64,000 nucleotides of DNA, taken from contig JSYX01000135.1 of assembly GCA_000787465.1 (NCBI GenBank), positions 1-64,000 on the forward strand. The letters run 5' to 3'. The notes beneath the pieces were generated by a model. That model worked only from the letters and a program-made list of their open reading frames with translations, was not told the origin of the DNA and ran no database searches. Positions within the stretch are counted from its first letter, which is position 1. Each line of letters begins with the position of its first letter. The DNA comes from Thermomucor indicae-seudaticae (lineage: Eukaryota; Mucoromycota; Mucoromycetes; Mucorales; Lichtheimiaceae). The translations under genes were made by a program, and so were the position numbers. Of this stretch, positions 32,351-44,700 are shown piece by piece.

Positions 32351-33199
32351 TCATTTTCTGGACGAATATCCAGTGCAACACCACATCATCAACCGCCAGA
32401 TAACAGCGATACCCGCTAACCCGGTCACCACCGCACCACCGTACAACAGTCCATCGTGTAATATAGTGCTGCACTCAATCGCATTACAGTCCCCACTCGT
32501 GAACGATGTATCGCTGCATCCACTGCATTTGTCCTGGACCACCTTGGACGCAATCATGAGCGCAATACCCGCAGCCAGAAACGCGAGCGAGACCAGCATG
32601 CCAAACACGGAGCAGCACGTCAGTGCCGGGTTGTAACAGCAGCATGACCTTCCTCGTTCTTCGTCGTCGTAGGGTGTCTTTTGCTGATAGGATGGCTTTT
32701 CGTCCGCCGGTGCGGGCTGCGGACCTCTTCTTTCCGGTTCCGGTGCAAGCAGTGGAGCGGCGGGTTTGTTGGTCGGAGTCGATGACGAAAAGAACCGACG
32801 GGCTTTTTTGTTGTCAGTCTTGGGTTCCTCTTCTTCTTCGGGTAGGTACGTGGGTTCATGGTAATAGTCTCGGTCACTGTTGCTGTAGACAGAGGGGGAT
32901 CGGATTGCCTCTGCAAGTCGAGCATAGTTTACAGACGGCCCTGGAGGTGCAGATTGAATAGGCGGCGGTTCAGGTCGTGCATAGTCTGCAGATCGTACTG
33001 GAGGTGCAGGCTGAATAGGCGGCGGTCCAGGTCGAGCATAGTCTACAGGAGGTCGGACGTAGCCTACAGGAGGATATACGGGTTGAGCATAGTCGGTGGC
33101 AGTATGCTGTACTGGATATTCTTCAGGAGGTGGAGGTGGCGGCGTCGGGTATTGTCCTGCGTAAGGATCCACCTCTTGACGTGTGCTAGTATGATACAT
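32351..33199 (-). CDS. Pro/Tyr-rich protein with two C-terminal membrane helices
   Basis: One exon from ATG at 33199 (MYHTSTRQEVDPYAGQYP); the longer open frame upstream is not needed. Residues 60-115 contain three imperfect repeats of about 20 residues built on DYARPxPPPIQxAPP. A charged middle precedes a CCCYNPALTCC cluster and two hydrophobic helices (VFGMLVSLAFLAAGIALMIA and LLYGGAVVTGLAGIAVIW), with a Cys-rich loop between them (DKCSGC...DCNAIEC). The Cys cluster next to the first helix could be palmitoylated. Family and function unknown. The repeats suggest SH3 or WW binding. Confidence 0.7.
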   Translation of the reverse strand: MYHTSTRQEVDPYAGQYPTPPPPPPEEYPVQHTATDYAQPVYPPVGYVRPPVDYARPGPPPIQPAPPVRSADYARPEPPPIQSAPPGPSVNYARLAEAIRSPSVYSNSDRDYYHEPTYLPEEEEEPKTDNKKARRFFSSSTPTNKPAAPLLAPEPERRGPQPAPADEKPSYQQKTPYDDEERGRSCCCYNPALTCCSVFGMLVSLAFLAAGIALMIASKVVQDKCSGCSDTSFTSGDCNAIECSTILHDGLLYGGAVVTGLAGIAVIWRLMMWCCTGYSSRK

Positions 33200-33619
33200 T
33201 GCGGTATGTATAGAAAGAGAAACAAGCTGTGTGCCGTGGGCTTGGTGAAAATGGGGTCCTTTAATGCCAAGGAACAAGCGAAAACGGAATTAAAAACAAG
33301 AGGTCCCAATATAGAAAGTTTAAAAATATCAACGAAGCATTGACAGTTGTTCTTGTCCTGGGTTTGTTTCTCTGGAGCAAGCTCCGATAGGCTTGCTTGG
33401 CATCCAAATCATATGGATCCGACCTGATGAAAACAGGTGCGTCCGTCTGAGACCTGTTTTATCACAGCGATTAAACGTTTTCGTGTCTCATACGCATTCC
33501 GTGCACTCTGTATCCGTCCAAGACAAACGACATTGTAAGAAGAGGCAGTGTGTGTGTTCCCATTTTATATGTGATTTCCTAAGCGTCAAGCTGAATATAT
33601 ACGAGGGGAAGAGGGGTGA
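33200..33619. other. Intergenic
   Basis: No open frame with support. It contains the promoter of the Pro/Tyr-rich membrane protein and the 3' flank of the gene ending at 33620. Confidence 0.55.
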
Positions 33620-34153
33620 TCAATTCTTGACTTTAGCTGCAAGATACGCATCCAGACCAAGCTTGAACCAGGCATGCCATTCCTGCTGACCGGTCGGCAG
33701 AGTCAAGAGATGCGATATCCAGAGCCGAATCTCGGCATTATCATCATGATCAAGCAAACGACGACACTTGGATTCGATGTCCCGACCATCAACAAGATCA
33801 TCCATGGTCTTGACCAGTGGATGATGATGATGATGCTGCTGAAGCAAATCCGAGAACGCATCCCGCAACTGACTCTGCAACTGCTGGGTCATGCGCCATC
33901 CATGCTCTTCTTGTATGTGGATAATGTTTTCCAGCGTCATGGTGAGCGCTTCATAGTCTTGGCAGTGGCGCGGTTGGACCTGACGCCCGATCCGGTCGAG
34001 TTCTCGGGCGATCCAGGTATCCATGTTGGTCTTGGTACCCAAAACGTGATCCCACAACTGAATCGTCGAGCTTGATCTTGCAACGCCTGGCATATCTCTT
34101 GACGAGGGATGATGAGGACGAGAGAAAAAAGAGCCTGAGAAGGTCAAGTCCAT
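33620..34153 (-). CDS. Uncharacterised protein, 177 residues
   Basis: A single exon from an ATG at 34153 (MDLTFSGSFFSRPHHPSS) to TGA at 33620. It is mostly helical looking, with a six-His run in QQHHHHHPLVK and a Trp-rich end (QQEWHAWFKLGLDAYLAAK). No known motif. It is divergent from the TRAPPC4 gene with only 137 bases between the start codons, so the two may share a promoter. Confidence 0.6.
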   Translation of the reverse strand: MDLTFSGSFFSRPHHPSSRDMPGVARSSSTIQLWDHVLGTKTNMDTWIARELDRIGRQVQPRHCQDYEALTMTLENIIHIQEEHGWRMTQQLQSQLRDAFSDLLQQHHHHHPLVKTMDDLVDGRDIESKCRRLLDHDDNAEIRLWISHLLTLPTGQQEWHAWFKLGLDAYLAAKVKN

Positions 34154-34290
34154 TCCTTTTTTTTTCTGACACTAGGTACGTGGCTCATCAAGTACCTTGG
34201 GCCTTCAGCCACAGCTTGTGTTGCAGAACAAGCAGCACAGGAACTCCGCCCATAGCGACTGTGCTGGCGCGCGCTCTCAAGTTGGTGGGA

Positions 34291-34814
34291 ATGCTCTACT
34301 CGCTTTATATTGTGAACAAGGCTGGCGGTCTAGTCTATCAAAAGGACTTTACCAATCATCTCGAGAAGCTCTCGAGTAACGAATACCTGGTGTTGGCAGG
34401 CACATTTCACGGGTACGATTGTCTCCAAAGATGAAAGACTGGACATAACTCATGGGTTATTATCTATGCAGTGTCCATGCCATTACATCAAAGATTTCAC
34501 CTGTACCGAATTCGTCCGGCATTGAAATGCTGGAAGCCGAGAATTTCAAGCTGTACTGTTTTCAGACATTAACCGGTATGTTCTGTGTATACAACATCAG
34601 TTCAGCCTAATAATCATGGTGTAATATAGGCACAAAATTCTTACTGATCACTTCACCACAACAAACCAACGTCGACCCGTACATGAAAAAGATTTATGAC
34701 ATTTACAGTGATTTTGTGATGAAGAACCCGTTTCATACCCCGGAAATGCCCATCCGATCCGATCAGTTTGATCAGACCCTCCTCAAGTTTATTCGATCCG
34801 TCAACGGCATGTAA
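34291..34814 (+). CDS. TRS23: TRAPP complex subunit TRAPPC4/Trs23
   Basis: Three exons give about 136 residues. The start [20 protein letters not shown] and the continuation [34 protein letters not shown] and [18 protein letters not shown] match the sybindin-like longin fold of TRAPPC4/Trs23. It is a core subunit of the TRAPP tether and Rab1/Ypt1 exchange factor at the ER-Golgi interface. Introns follow HG and TG. Length is typical of the short family members, without the PDZ-like insertion of the yeast protein. Confidence 0.93.
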
Positions 34815-34868
34815 AATAATAACAATAAAGCAAGCGAGAGATTCTTCTTTCTATTACGGATTGATGGC

Positions 34869-35393
34869 TTAAATGGTGTGCGGCTTGGTGTGGAAGGGTG
34901 ACCAGATACCCCGGACACTCTCGGTGGTGGAACTGACTGGCTTCTTGGCCAAGTTCTTCATTTTGGCACCACTCGAGTCGCGTAGCAGCTCGACCTTTTT
35001 GGCGATTTCCGAGGGTGGCAGTTTTCGAACGCAAATGACTTTATCTCGTCCGTTTACTTTGCGATATATTGTAGTTAGTTTTTAGCTGGTGAGATCTAGG
35101 AGAGGAGCAACTTACGGTAGTAGCCTCGGATAACGGGGTGGTGATTGGGTCTGGGCTGCACAACGATTTCAATTTGTGGATTGGCACGAGCAAATGCAGC
35201 GAGATCGTTCTTAATGTATTCACTGTTCACAATGTTAATACACCAATGTCACCCTGTCGTTCTGTAATGCTTACATCATGCCTTTATTGGAACCCCAGTG
35301 CTCACAATAGTTGAAAACCATCTTTTTACACTGAAGCACAAAGGCGCCGGCGCCATTGTTGGGATGTGGAACAAGTGGCCTTAATGCTGACAT
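34869..35393 (-). CDS. mL43: Mitochondrial large-subunit ribosomal protein mL43
   Basis: Three exons give about 139 residues. GAFVLQCKKMVFNYCEHWGS, YIKNDLAAFARANPQIEIVV, QPRPNHHPVIRGYYLNGRDK and VICVRKL are the conserved core of mL43 (MRPL51 in older fungal naming), with a thioredoxin-like fold. The C-terminal SSGAKMKNL...GIWSPFHT is also family-like. Donors at GGC ATG AT|GTAAGC and TAC TAC C|GTAAGT keep the frame. It acts in the mitochondrial ribosome. Convergent with TRS23. Confidence 0.92.
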
Positions 35394-35533
35394 TTTCTTG
35401 ACTGGGCGTAATGTCACCAACCCCTCTCTTTCTTTAAAACCGTGACTCTTCTTTTGAAACTGTTGGTAGAGTTACACAGCCAAAAAAGTCAATTTCAAGA
35501 AAAAAAAGAGAGATCGATCAAAAGTTTTTCTTA

Positions 35534-38460
35534 ATGTACGTAATTGCAATGGAAGCGGGCATGCACTTGCAAGTCAACTCATTGAGGGGCGCGGCATTGT
35601 TAGGTCCCGTATTATCGTAAAGAATTTACCAAAGTACCTGACCGAAGACAAGTTTCGAGAGCATTTTGCAGCCAAAGGGGAAGTGACGGATGCCAAACTC
35701 ATGAAAACAGCGTAAGCCTCCTTCTGAATCTGCACCACGCACAGCCCAGCGATTCATATTCCCCAATCGTTATAGCAATGGCACATCACGGAGGTTTGGA
35801 TTCATTGGCTACCGGACCGAAAAAGCTGCCGAAGCCGCGATCGAGTACTTTAACAACACCTTTATTGACATGAGCAAAATCACTGTCGAGAAAGCAATAC
35901 CAGTAAGGGTCAACATGGAGACTGTAGAGAAAGAAAGAGATGGTGGCTTACAGTCAAGGTGGGGTGTTAGTACGGATCCGAGAGTTTACCACGACCATGG
36001 AGTAAATACTCGGCAGGATCTTCAGCTTACGAAAGAAAGAACAACACAGAGAAGAAGAAGCCAGAGTTTCAAGTCGAGGAAACCGAGGCTTTTCGACAGC
36101 GTCAGCAACAAAAGGAACAACATATTCAACAGCTGCATAAAGATGAAAATGATCCGAAATTGAGAGAGTTCTTGGATGTGATGGGAGCGCGGTCGACTAA
36201 GGGCAAGACGTGGGCGAATGACGATACGGCGGTATTGAAGGCATATGAGGAAAACAATACTCAGACCAAGGTCAAGGTGTCTACCACAGGCGTCGCGAAT
36301 CGGAAAGCGGGTGGTCAGGGCCAGGTACTGACCAAGACTCATGTCACTTTTGCCGACTCGGATGATGAGCTCTATGAGGATTTGCCGGCAAAGAAGAAAG
36401 ATGATGATCTAAAAGATGATGACGAAGAGGAGGATGAGGATGAGGAAGGAAACGAAGTAGAAGAAGAAGAAGAAGATAAGGAAATGGAAGATAAAGAGGA
36501 AGAAAACGAAAAGCAAGATAGAGGGGAAGAAGATGAGCAGGAAGGTAAAGAGGCCTCTGATAACGAAAGCGGTAGCGACGAGAAACAAGAAGATCAGGAT
36601 GTGGAGATGCAGGAAGCATTGTCTCCGAAAGAACAGATCATGGAGACTGGTCGTCTTTTTGTCCGTAATTTACCTTATACATGCACAGAAGACGAGCTCA
36701 AGGAAGTGTTTTCGAAGTATGGTCCATTGTCGGAGGTAGATCAGTTGTTGTCAAGTCCGCTTATAGGATTAAACCATTCACTAACTGCTCTTTACCTTAA
36801 AGGTGCATATGCCGATCTCTAAAGACACGAAGCGACCAAAGGGTTTTGCATATATTCTTTATCTTTTACCGGAGCATGCCGTGAAAGCTTTTGAAGATCT
36901 GGACATGAAATTCTTTCAGGGACGTCTTTTGCATATTATTCCTGGCAAGGAAAAGCCTCAGCGGCAGGAAGAACAAGAGTTGTATGGACCCAATGGGACC
37001 AAGCTTAGTAAAGTGCAGAAACAAAAGGCATTGAAGCAAAAGAGTCTCGCAAAGAGCGACTTTAACTGGAACTCTCTCTACATGAGTGTAAGTGCTTCGA
37101 ACTTTCTGGAGGTCATAACCTGTACATAATGATGTGTATTTTAGAGTGACGCTATTGCAGAATCCATTGCGGATCGGCTGGGCGTGGCGAAATCAGAAAT
37201 TTTGAATGCAGAGTCCGACAATATGGCTGTTCGCCTTGCGTTGGCTGAGACACAGATTGTGAACGAAACCAAGGAATTCTTGGAAAAACATGGAATTATC
37301 TTGGAGTCGTTTGCCAAAAAGGAACGTAGTGATACAGTGATTTTGGTCAAGAACACGCCGTATGGCACGTCTGAAGATGATATGCGCGAGTTGTTTGGGA
37401 AATACGGCGAGCTTGGACGGGTCTTGGTGCCACCGGCAAAGACGATGGCTGTTGTGGAGTTTCTGGAGCCAAGCGAAGCACGTGCTGCATTCAAGGCATT
37501 GGCTTACCGACGGTATAAGGATACCTTGCTTTACCTGGAACAAGCGCCTAGTGGCTTGTTCAAAGAAAAGTTTGATCCTTCACAGATGCAGCAGAAGAAG
37601 ACTGAAGCCAAGGTGGCACTCAGTGGACAGGATCTGGTGGAGAGCAGTGAAGTGAATGAAGAAGAGGTAGACACAGCCACGTTGTTTGTAAAGAACTTGA
37701 ACTTTGCCACCACGCCAGAAAAGCTACGGAAGGCGTTTGCCAATATTGAGGGATATCGATCTTCACGCATCAATGTGAAACCTAATCCAAAAGAACCCGG
37801 TAAAATGCTCAGCATGGGCTTTGGCTTTATTGAATTCAATAGCAAGGAAAATGCGGCCAAAGCGTTAAAAGCGATGCAGGTACAAATGGGAAGAATAAGG
37901 GGCGAAATCAAAGTCCGATTATATTGATGAAAAGTGGGGTCTAGGGACATGTATTGGATGGTCACGCTTTGCAACTCAAGTTCTCACATTCTGAAAAGAA
38001 TAAGAAGAAGGAGACAACCACCAAAGTACCAGAAACGACAAAACTTGTTGTTCGAAATATACCCTTTGAAGCTACTGCAAAAGAATTGCGCGAATTATTT
38101 GGGTAAGATAAACCGAAAGACTGGTAAGAAAACACAGACTGCTGACTTTTATTACAATGCAGCGCCTATGGTAAACTTAAATCGTTGCGGTTACCGAAAA
38201 AGTTTACGGGCGGACATCGTGGTTTTGCCTTTTTGGATTTCATGACAAAGCAGGAAGCCAAGAATGTGTATGAAAACATGAGTAGTATCCACTTGTATGG
38301 ACGTCACTTGGTGCTTGAGTGGGCACAGGACGATGACGATGTGGAGACGTTACGGCAAAAGACTGGAAAAAGTTATGCAAAGGAAGAAGAACTTCGGAAA
38401 AATAAGCGACGGAAAGTGGACCTGGACAACAATAATGACGATGACGACATGTCAGAATAG
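35534..38460 (+). CDS. MRD1: MRD1/RBM19 multiple-RRM pre-rRNA processing factor
   Basis: About eight exons give roughly 830 residues. The protein starts [20 protein letters not shown], only obtained when AT (35534-35535) is spliced to G at 35604. RRM1 is followed by a Lys/Glu linker, a long acidic block (near 36360-36600), RRM ([20 protein letters not shown]), RRM ([20 protein letters not shown]), RRM ([20 protein letters not shown]) and a last RRM ([30 protein letters not shown]). Order and spacing match Mrd1, a nucleolar protein needed for early cleavages of the 35S pre-rRNA. The end is basic then acidic ([10 protein letters not shown]). Confidence 0.93.
35536..35603 (+). other. Intron splitting the MRD1 start codon
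   Basis: 68 nt with donor AT|GTACGT and acceptor GTTAG|G. Splicing creates ATG from AT and G. Unspliced RNA would start ATGTACGTA and run into other frames. Confidence 0.8.
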
Positions 38461-38775
38461 AATAAAGCTGTTTGTATTTGTTATGGTGATCCTGTTGTTT
38501 GTTTGATCTTCTGCCATGGAAAGTGCGGGGTCCGTGATTTGAATGGTTGCACTGGGGGAACGTGATTCAGCATCCGACCAAACTCACACACACACGGATT
38601 TGGGAAGAGAGAGAGAGAGACCTATTCAAAACTCCCATCTTCTCTCTCGAATCACCCGGATTCCCTTTCCTTTTCAAACTATAGCGTGCATGCGTATTTG
38701 AAAAGCTGCCGCTTACGTATATCACACTTCGCTGGCATCTCGAAGAAAATAATACCTCGTTCTTGATTGCCCCCA
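38461..38775. other. Intergenic, promoter of the NF1/IRA gene
   Basis: Contains a short GA run near 38608-38620. No gene seen. Confidence 0.6.
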
Positions 38776-41700
38776 ATGGTTATGCGCTCTAATACCAAAC
38801 TCATTTTGAGTCTAATTAATCGCGTCGCTGTGCGAGTAAGGACGATGACGAATCTGTTAATCTGGTCCGATTGCGAATATTTAAATGGTGTGCCTTTGGT
38901 TATAGCTGCCCATCAATAGCGGTCGAAGGCTTGAGAGTCTAGAACAAGATCCCATCGTACAACAGACAGGTAAAAGAATTCCATACTTTTTCGGTGGCGG
39001 CCTCGTGAAAAGCTTATCGTTTGGTATTCCAAGTGGCGGCCATTATCGAACTGTCGAGGTACAAACTGTCAACGATAGCCAATGCCTTAGGTTCTGTTCT
39101 TGAAAATGTTTCCAAGGTAAGAAATAGCCCCCCACCGCACTTTGAGGAGAAAGACTGACATGATCCACTATCAGTCACCGACGTCCGTACTCGAACAACA
39201 TATTCCACTAGACGTTTTACAATCCCAACTATTTATTCTTCGACTGTTATCAGCATGCATGCAACATCACTGGAAGAGTTACAAGGAGATATCGAAACAA
39301 CGCTTGGCGGAAGGTGCGACTGTGGCTCTTTCGGCTGAAGCCGAAGCGGCTGCAGCTGCAACAGGTGCGATTGGATCCGAGAGCGAGTTTCTTCAGACAC
39401 CGATTGTTACTACTACTACCACCACCACGACGACTACTTCATCATCATCATCCCCAATTAATAACACGAAAACAAGAAGACGACGGTCTGCTAAACAAGA
39501 AGAAGAAGAGGAAGAAGACGAACCAGACGTGGATAGACATTCACCCGACGATGCACTTCATTCTTCAAAGATGATTGATCCGCCACCTTTGGACGAGGCC
39601 CTGGTGACGTTTATCTTGACGTTGGTAGGCCGGTTCCTGAATCAGACCCATCTCATTGAAGAAACCAGCGATCGACATACCTCGACACCCTCGGATTACG
39701 ATACCCTTCTTGTTGCGAATTCCAGCGAGATGAATCTGGATCATAAGACGTTGGAGATGGTCATGGAAATCTATAGGACTGCCGGTCGGGTCTTGTATTA
39801 TGTGAGCGCGAGCAATTGGTCCACTTACTATGCCAAGATTAAGAATGCGGTGCATATCCTGGGTGCCATGGGTGGTGATGGGTCCGAGATGAATCCACCA
39901 GAGATACGCTTGCTCGAGTTTAGTTGCTTGACGAGACAGAGGCTGCATACTGTTCTTTCAGGCAAGTTTTGATTGGTGGATCTAGCGTGTGTGAGAAAGA
40001 GAACTTACATCGCGATTTGGTTTTTGGCAGAGCTGAGTCCTTATTTCTTGCACATGAAAAGCAAAGGAAAGCTGTTGTTTTCGAAGATGATGCGTCGGGC
40101 GATCTGGCGGTGGATCGATACTTGTCCGTCCGAGTTTGTTGAAGTGTGTGCAAGTGATAATCGTCTGCTGAGTGGCTCCGAGATTCTGTTTGATATGTGC
40201 AGCTCGTCTGCAGATACACCACGCAAGAGGTCCATTTTGTGGCCCTTGCAGACGATCCTCCTGGTTCTCTCGCAGGATCTGTTGCTGCAGGCGTATCTTG
40301 ATAATCCATCTTCCCAGAATCGACGAGTAAGTTGGATCAACAAAGACAGGCAGGCGCATTGATTGGAAAGGCCACTAACTAACTAACTCTTTATTTTCTT
40401 AGACAAGCTTCTTGGGCGTATTGAGGAAGTCTTTACGGACATCCAAGACGGCAGACATCGCAGCCATGTGCTATGTGGACTTGTGCAAGGCAGCGACGTA
40501 TGTCCCACCTGTGGAAGAAAGCGTCCTACGTCACATTGCGGCAGACATCGATGACGACCTGCAGGAAAAAGTATGGGACCTGTTACGGCATAACAATACG
40601 ACTACGTCAGAGCAAGCAGCAGCTGCAGCCAGCAGTCTGGGTTACACGATCAACCAGCAAACCTTGGTTACAGACTATTTGTTGGCCCGTCTGCGACTCG
40701 ACCCCAAAGAGACGCTGCGCAACCTTGTCCCGTCGTGCTTGGGTGAGAACGTGCCGATTATCTTCAAGGCTGCCCTAGTCAAGGCGTGTCTTGCGATTAC
40801 GCGTGATACCAACCGATTACCGTGGAACCCGTCTATTTCGTCCATGTATAGTTCGTTATGCACGCCACTCCGGAAACTGTTTGTGCAGACTCTGAATGCA
40901 GAACTTGGTGGTGGTGCTTCCAAGGACATCAACAACGGAGGACCAACAGTCGTTAAAAAGACTAGTATGGCGGGAGGGTATGACGGTCTCAGTGCTACTA
41001 CTTCTAGCCGGATGACTTCGACAACAATGACAACAACAGCCGCGAGAAAGGATAACTATTATTCCTCCGGTCAACAAACAGAGCTGCTACAGGATATGCT
41101 AAAGTTGTTTAAAGCGGATCCGTTACTGGCGCTGTTGGGCAACGACAGTGATTCGGTCGAAGATAATGCAGCCATTATGACGGGTATGGCCAATTTGTTT
41201 CAGCATCCTGATCACGGAATACGGCAATTGGCAAGCGAATGTTTGGCCAAACTACACCAGTCGGTGAATATCCAGCAGTGGGGACCCAACAAGTTGCGGA
41301 TGATGGTCAATTTCTGGCGGATTTCGTCTCAAGTTGTGTTTGTGCTGGCCAAACAAATCCTGGATAATAAGCAGGGCGAGGAAGGGCTGCGGTCGCTGTT
41401 GAACTTGCTGATGAAGTTGTTGTCTGCCCGAAACGACTTTTTGAGTCATCATCAGGTGAGGGGAGGTTTATCTCGCATGGAGAAAGAAAGAATAGCGAAC
41501 TTAAATAACGATGATAGGACAAGGCGTCGGAGGGGGCAGATGTACGTGAGCGCCTTCAGGCGTCAGTGGCCTTGGAAATTGCAATTCTGGTGTCATTATG
41601 CTGGCCTCATCCGGACGTGTGCTCGGACGCGATCCGGTGTCTTGGATACTTGTGCGAGGAGGCGCGACTTGCGGACGAGGAAGAGGATGTGCAGCAGCAC

Positions 41701-44700
41701 AACCAGATTACGCTGATATCCAATTTGCCAGTGTATACCGACTTGGCTTCTGAAGATTCCGTGTTCCTTGGGCGCAAGGCGCAGCAGAAGAGAATACGCA
41801 AGTACATGCGAATGATTACGCGACATACACCGGGCAATTTGGCTGCATGGGAAGAGGCGTGGAAACGGTGGAAGGTGTTGACGCAGATGCTGCTGATGAG
41901 TACTCGGGGCAACAGCAGCTCTGAAGAGTATTACAATGCTGTGGACGACCTTAGTAGTGGTACGGATGCGACTACGACCACTACTACAACGTCATCATCT
42001 TTGGGGAGTAGAAAACCAAAGTTACCACGAGCTGTGCCTCAACCGGGAGGAGGAGCCAAATCCACGAGCACAAGCATTGTTGGAGGATCGGGATCAGCAG
42101 CAGCAGCGACGGCGGCGGCGGCGGGGGTGATGCGTGCCGAGTTTGATGAAGAAAAGCAAATACTGTGGCAGAATTATACCGGGTTTTTGGCTGCATTGGG
42201 TGGATGCTGCTTGGCGAGTGAGTCGGCGGATCAGTCCAACAATGCAGCGGCTGGCGACCCACGACGGATATCTGCGCCCAGTAATAGTGAACCGGCTGCT
42301 TTGGTGGATGGGTTCATGCAAGAAATGACGAATCTTTTGGTGTCCGAAAACGTGTTTATCCGAGAATCCGTCAAGGAAACGCTGGGAAGCGACTTGTCGC
42401 CGACACTGTATTCTATTCTGTTTAAGCATCTGGAGGCGACCATGAACCGATGGTTTGGCGCGGACGGCGAAGCGGTGTGCGGCATGCGAAGCACCTTGTT
42501 CGTAGAACAGGCAGTGTTGGTACTGAAACTGATCCTGGACCGACTCGTGGACCCGTCGGACTGTCTGTTGAGCATCGATTTCAGCACGCTGATCCATGCG
42601 TTTGCGAAATACCTCAACAAGCTTCCGGACAATTTCTCGACGATACGGATGAAGATCAAAATGTGTCACCTGGTGGAAGCCATGTTGCAGAAGAAGGAAC
42701 AGATCATTGTTCGAGACGAGATGCGCCTACGCAACAAGTTGTTGGAAATTATTGTTGAATGGACCAGTGATTTTGCACTGCAAAAGCCAGAAAACAAGTT
42801 GATGTTCCAGCAGCAACATCATCATCAGCAAGACGTTGCGCAGAGCGAACGGTTGCACAGAGATCTGGATCTAGCGTGTCTAAAGGCCATCGTCGCACTT
42901 TTGCAGCAGTTGCCGCTTCAGTCGTCTGAACCTGTGCGCGAAACCGACGTGAATCAGGTCAAGAGTCGCTTGTTTTACAAGTACTTTACGTTCTTTTTAA
43001 AATTGTTGAATCGGTGTCGGTTGAATGAAATGGAATCCAGCACGACGACAACGACGACTAGTGCTGCTGCTGCGGTCGTAGCAGCTAGAAGCACTGGTGG
43101 TAGTAGTAGTAGCGGCAGCGGCAGCAGCAACAGCAAGGACATGATTCCGCCATCGCCCGCGACGACGACCAAAGTAGCAACGACAACGGCGACTGAAAGC
43201 AGCAATTATCCAGATTGGGCACCGCTCAAGGATTATACGATTCTGGCCATGTCGAACCTGTTGAGTGCCAATGTGGATGCGGGCTTAAAGTATTGTCTTG
43301 CGATGGGATATCATGAAGACACGCGCACTCGTACGGCATTTATGCAAGTCTTGACGAATATTTTAAATCAAGGCACAGAGTTTGAGACTTTGGCTGAAAA
43401 TGTCATGACGGACCGTTACGAGAAACTCGTCGATGTAAGGCTTTGTAAAGAGATTTGTTTTTATGACAAGTGGTAAAGAAACTCATGATTGGGATATAGC
43501 TTATTGTGGACGCCGACATTGAGATAGTCATGTCATTGTGTGATGTGTGTTCGTCCTCGGATGCGTCTGGCGTGGCCGAAGTGGTTTTGACTTGCTTTGA
43601 ATCGCGTAGCAAGATATTGCCTCTGTTGAAGGCATTTATTGAAAAGGAAGTGGCATCGACAGGTAAAAAGGAAGATAGATAGCCCACGCGGAGTGCAAGA
43701 TACTGATAGTATGCTGTGCTTTAGAACAAGAGGCGACGCTGTTCCGTAGTACCACAATGGCGACGCGGATACTTTCTGTGTGCGCCAAAATGATCTGTAT
43801 GGACTATGTGCGGCTCACTTTGCAGCCAGCCATGGAAGCCATCAATGCTTTGCCGGACGAGCAGACAACGTGGGAACTCGATCCGCAGAAACTGGGACCT
43901 GGTGAGGATTTGGCCCGCAACAAGCAAAACGTGATTCGAGCCACCGAGATACTGTTGAATGCTATTTGCAGTTCGGCGGAAAACGCACCCAAGTAAGCAA
44001 TGAAACGAACAATTTACCAATTGTCTGGTATCATACTAACATCGTGTATTTTATAGGGCATTCCGTCAAGAACTGGCGCTTATTGGCGAAGCGGTATGTC
44101 AGCGGTTTTCTGAAGCCAAGAACACGGCGATAGGCGGATTTGTGTTTTTGCGGTTGTTTGGGCCTGTGATTGTGACGCCGGACAGCGCTGGGTTCTGTAA
44201 AAAGGCGATACCACGAAACAAGAATGTGCGCAAGCTTCAGTTGCAAGCGACTCGAGTGATGCAAAACTTGGCCAACAATGTCTTGTTTGGTGCTAAAGAG
44301 ACACACATGATTGTGCTGAACGACTTTTTGACCGACAATATCTACAAGGTGACGAGCTTTTTGCGAGAGATATCGACCCCTGCGAGTGATGATCCTGCCG
44401 ATTTCTCAGGCGTGCTGCGAATGGATCAAAAGAGCTACTTGAGACTGCACCGGTACTTGTTTGACAACCTGGAGCGCATGTCGCGTGATTTGGCAGGACG
44501 CAAAGTCCGGGGTGTAACCGATACCCAAGCCTTACTTCGATGGAAAAAGACGCTGGATCGTCTGTCCAACTTACTTGCGCAGCTCGGACGGCCGCCTGAA
44601 GTGACGCAGAACGAACTCTATCTGTCGCGCAACTATGCAGTGACCAATAGTAACCACTACTATAGCGAATTCATTCGACGCAATTGCCACAGAGATATAT

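Noticed and set aside
33200..33277. 26-residue N-terminal extension of the Pro/Tyr-rich membrane protein
   Set aside because: The upstream frame is hydrophobic and unlike the rest. The ATG at 33199 directly precedes the Tyr/Pro-rich sequence, though the longer form cannot be fully excluded.
43021..43200. Ser/Thr runs in the NF1/IRA gene as possible frameshifted intron
   Set aside because: The frame stays open on both sides and such low-complexity inserts occur repeatedly in this gene, so they are treated as coding.
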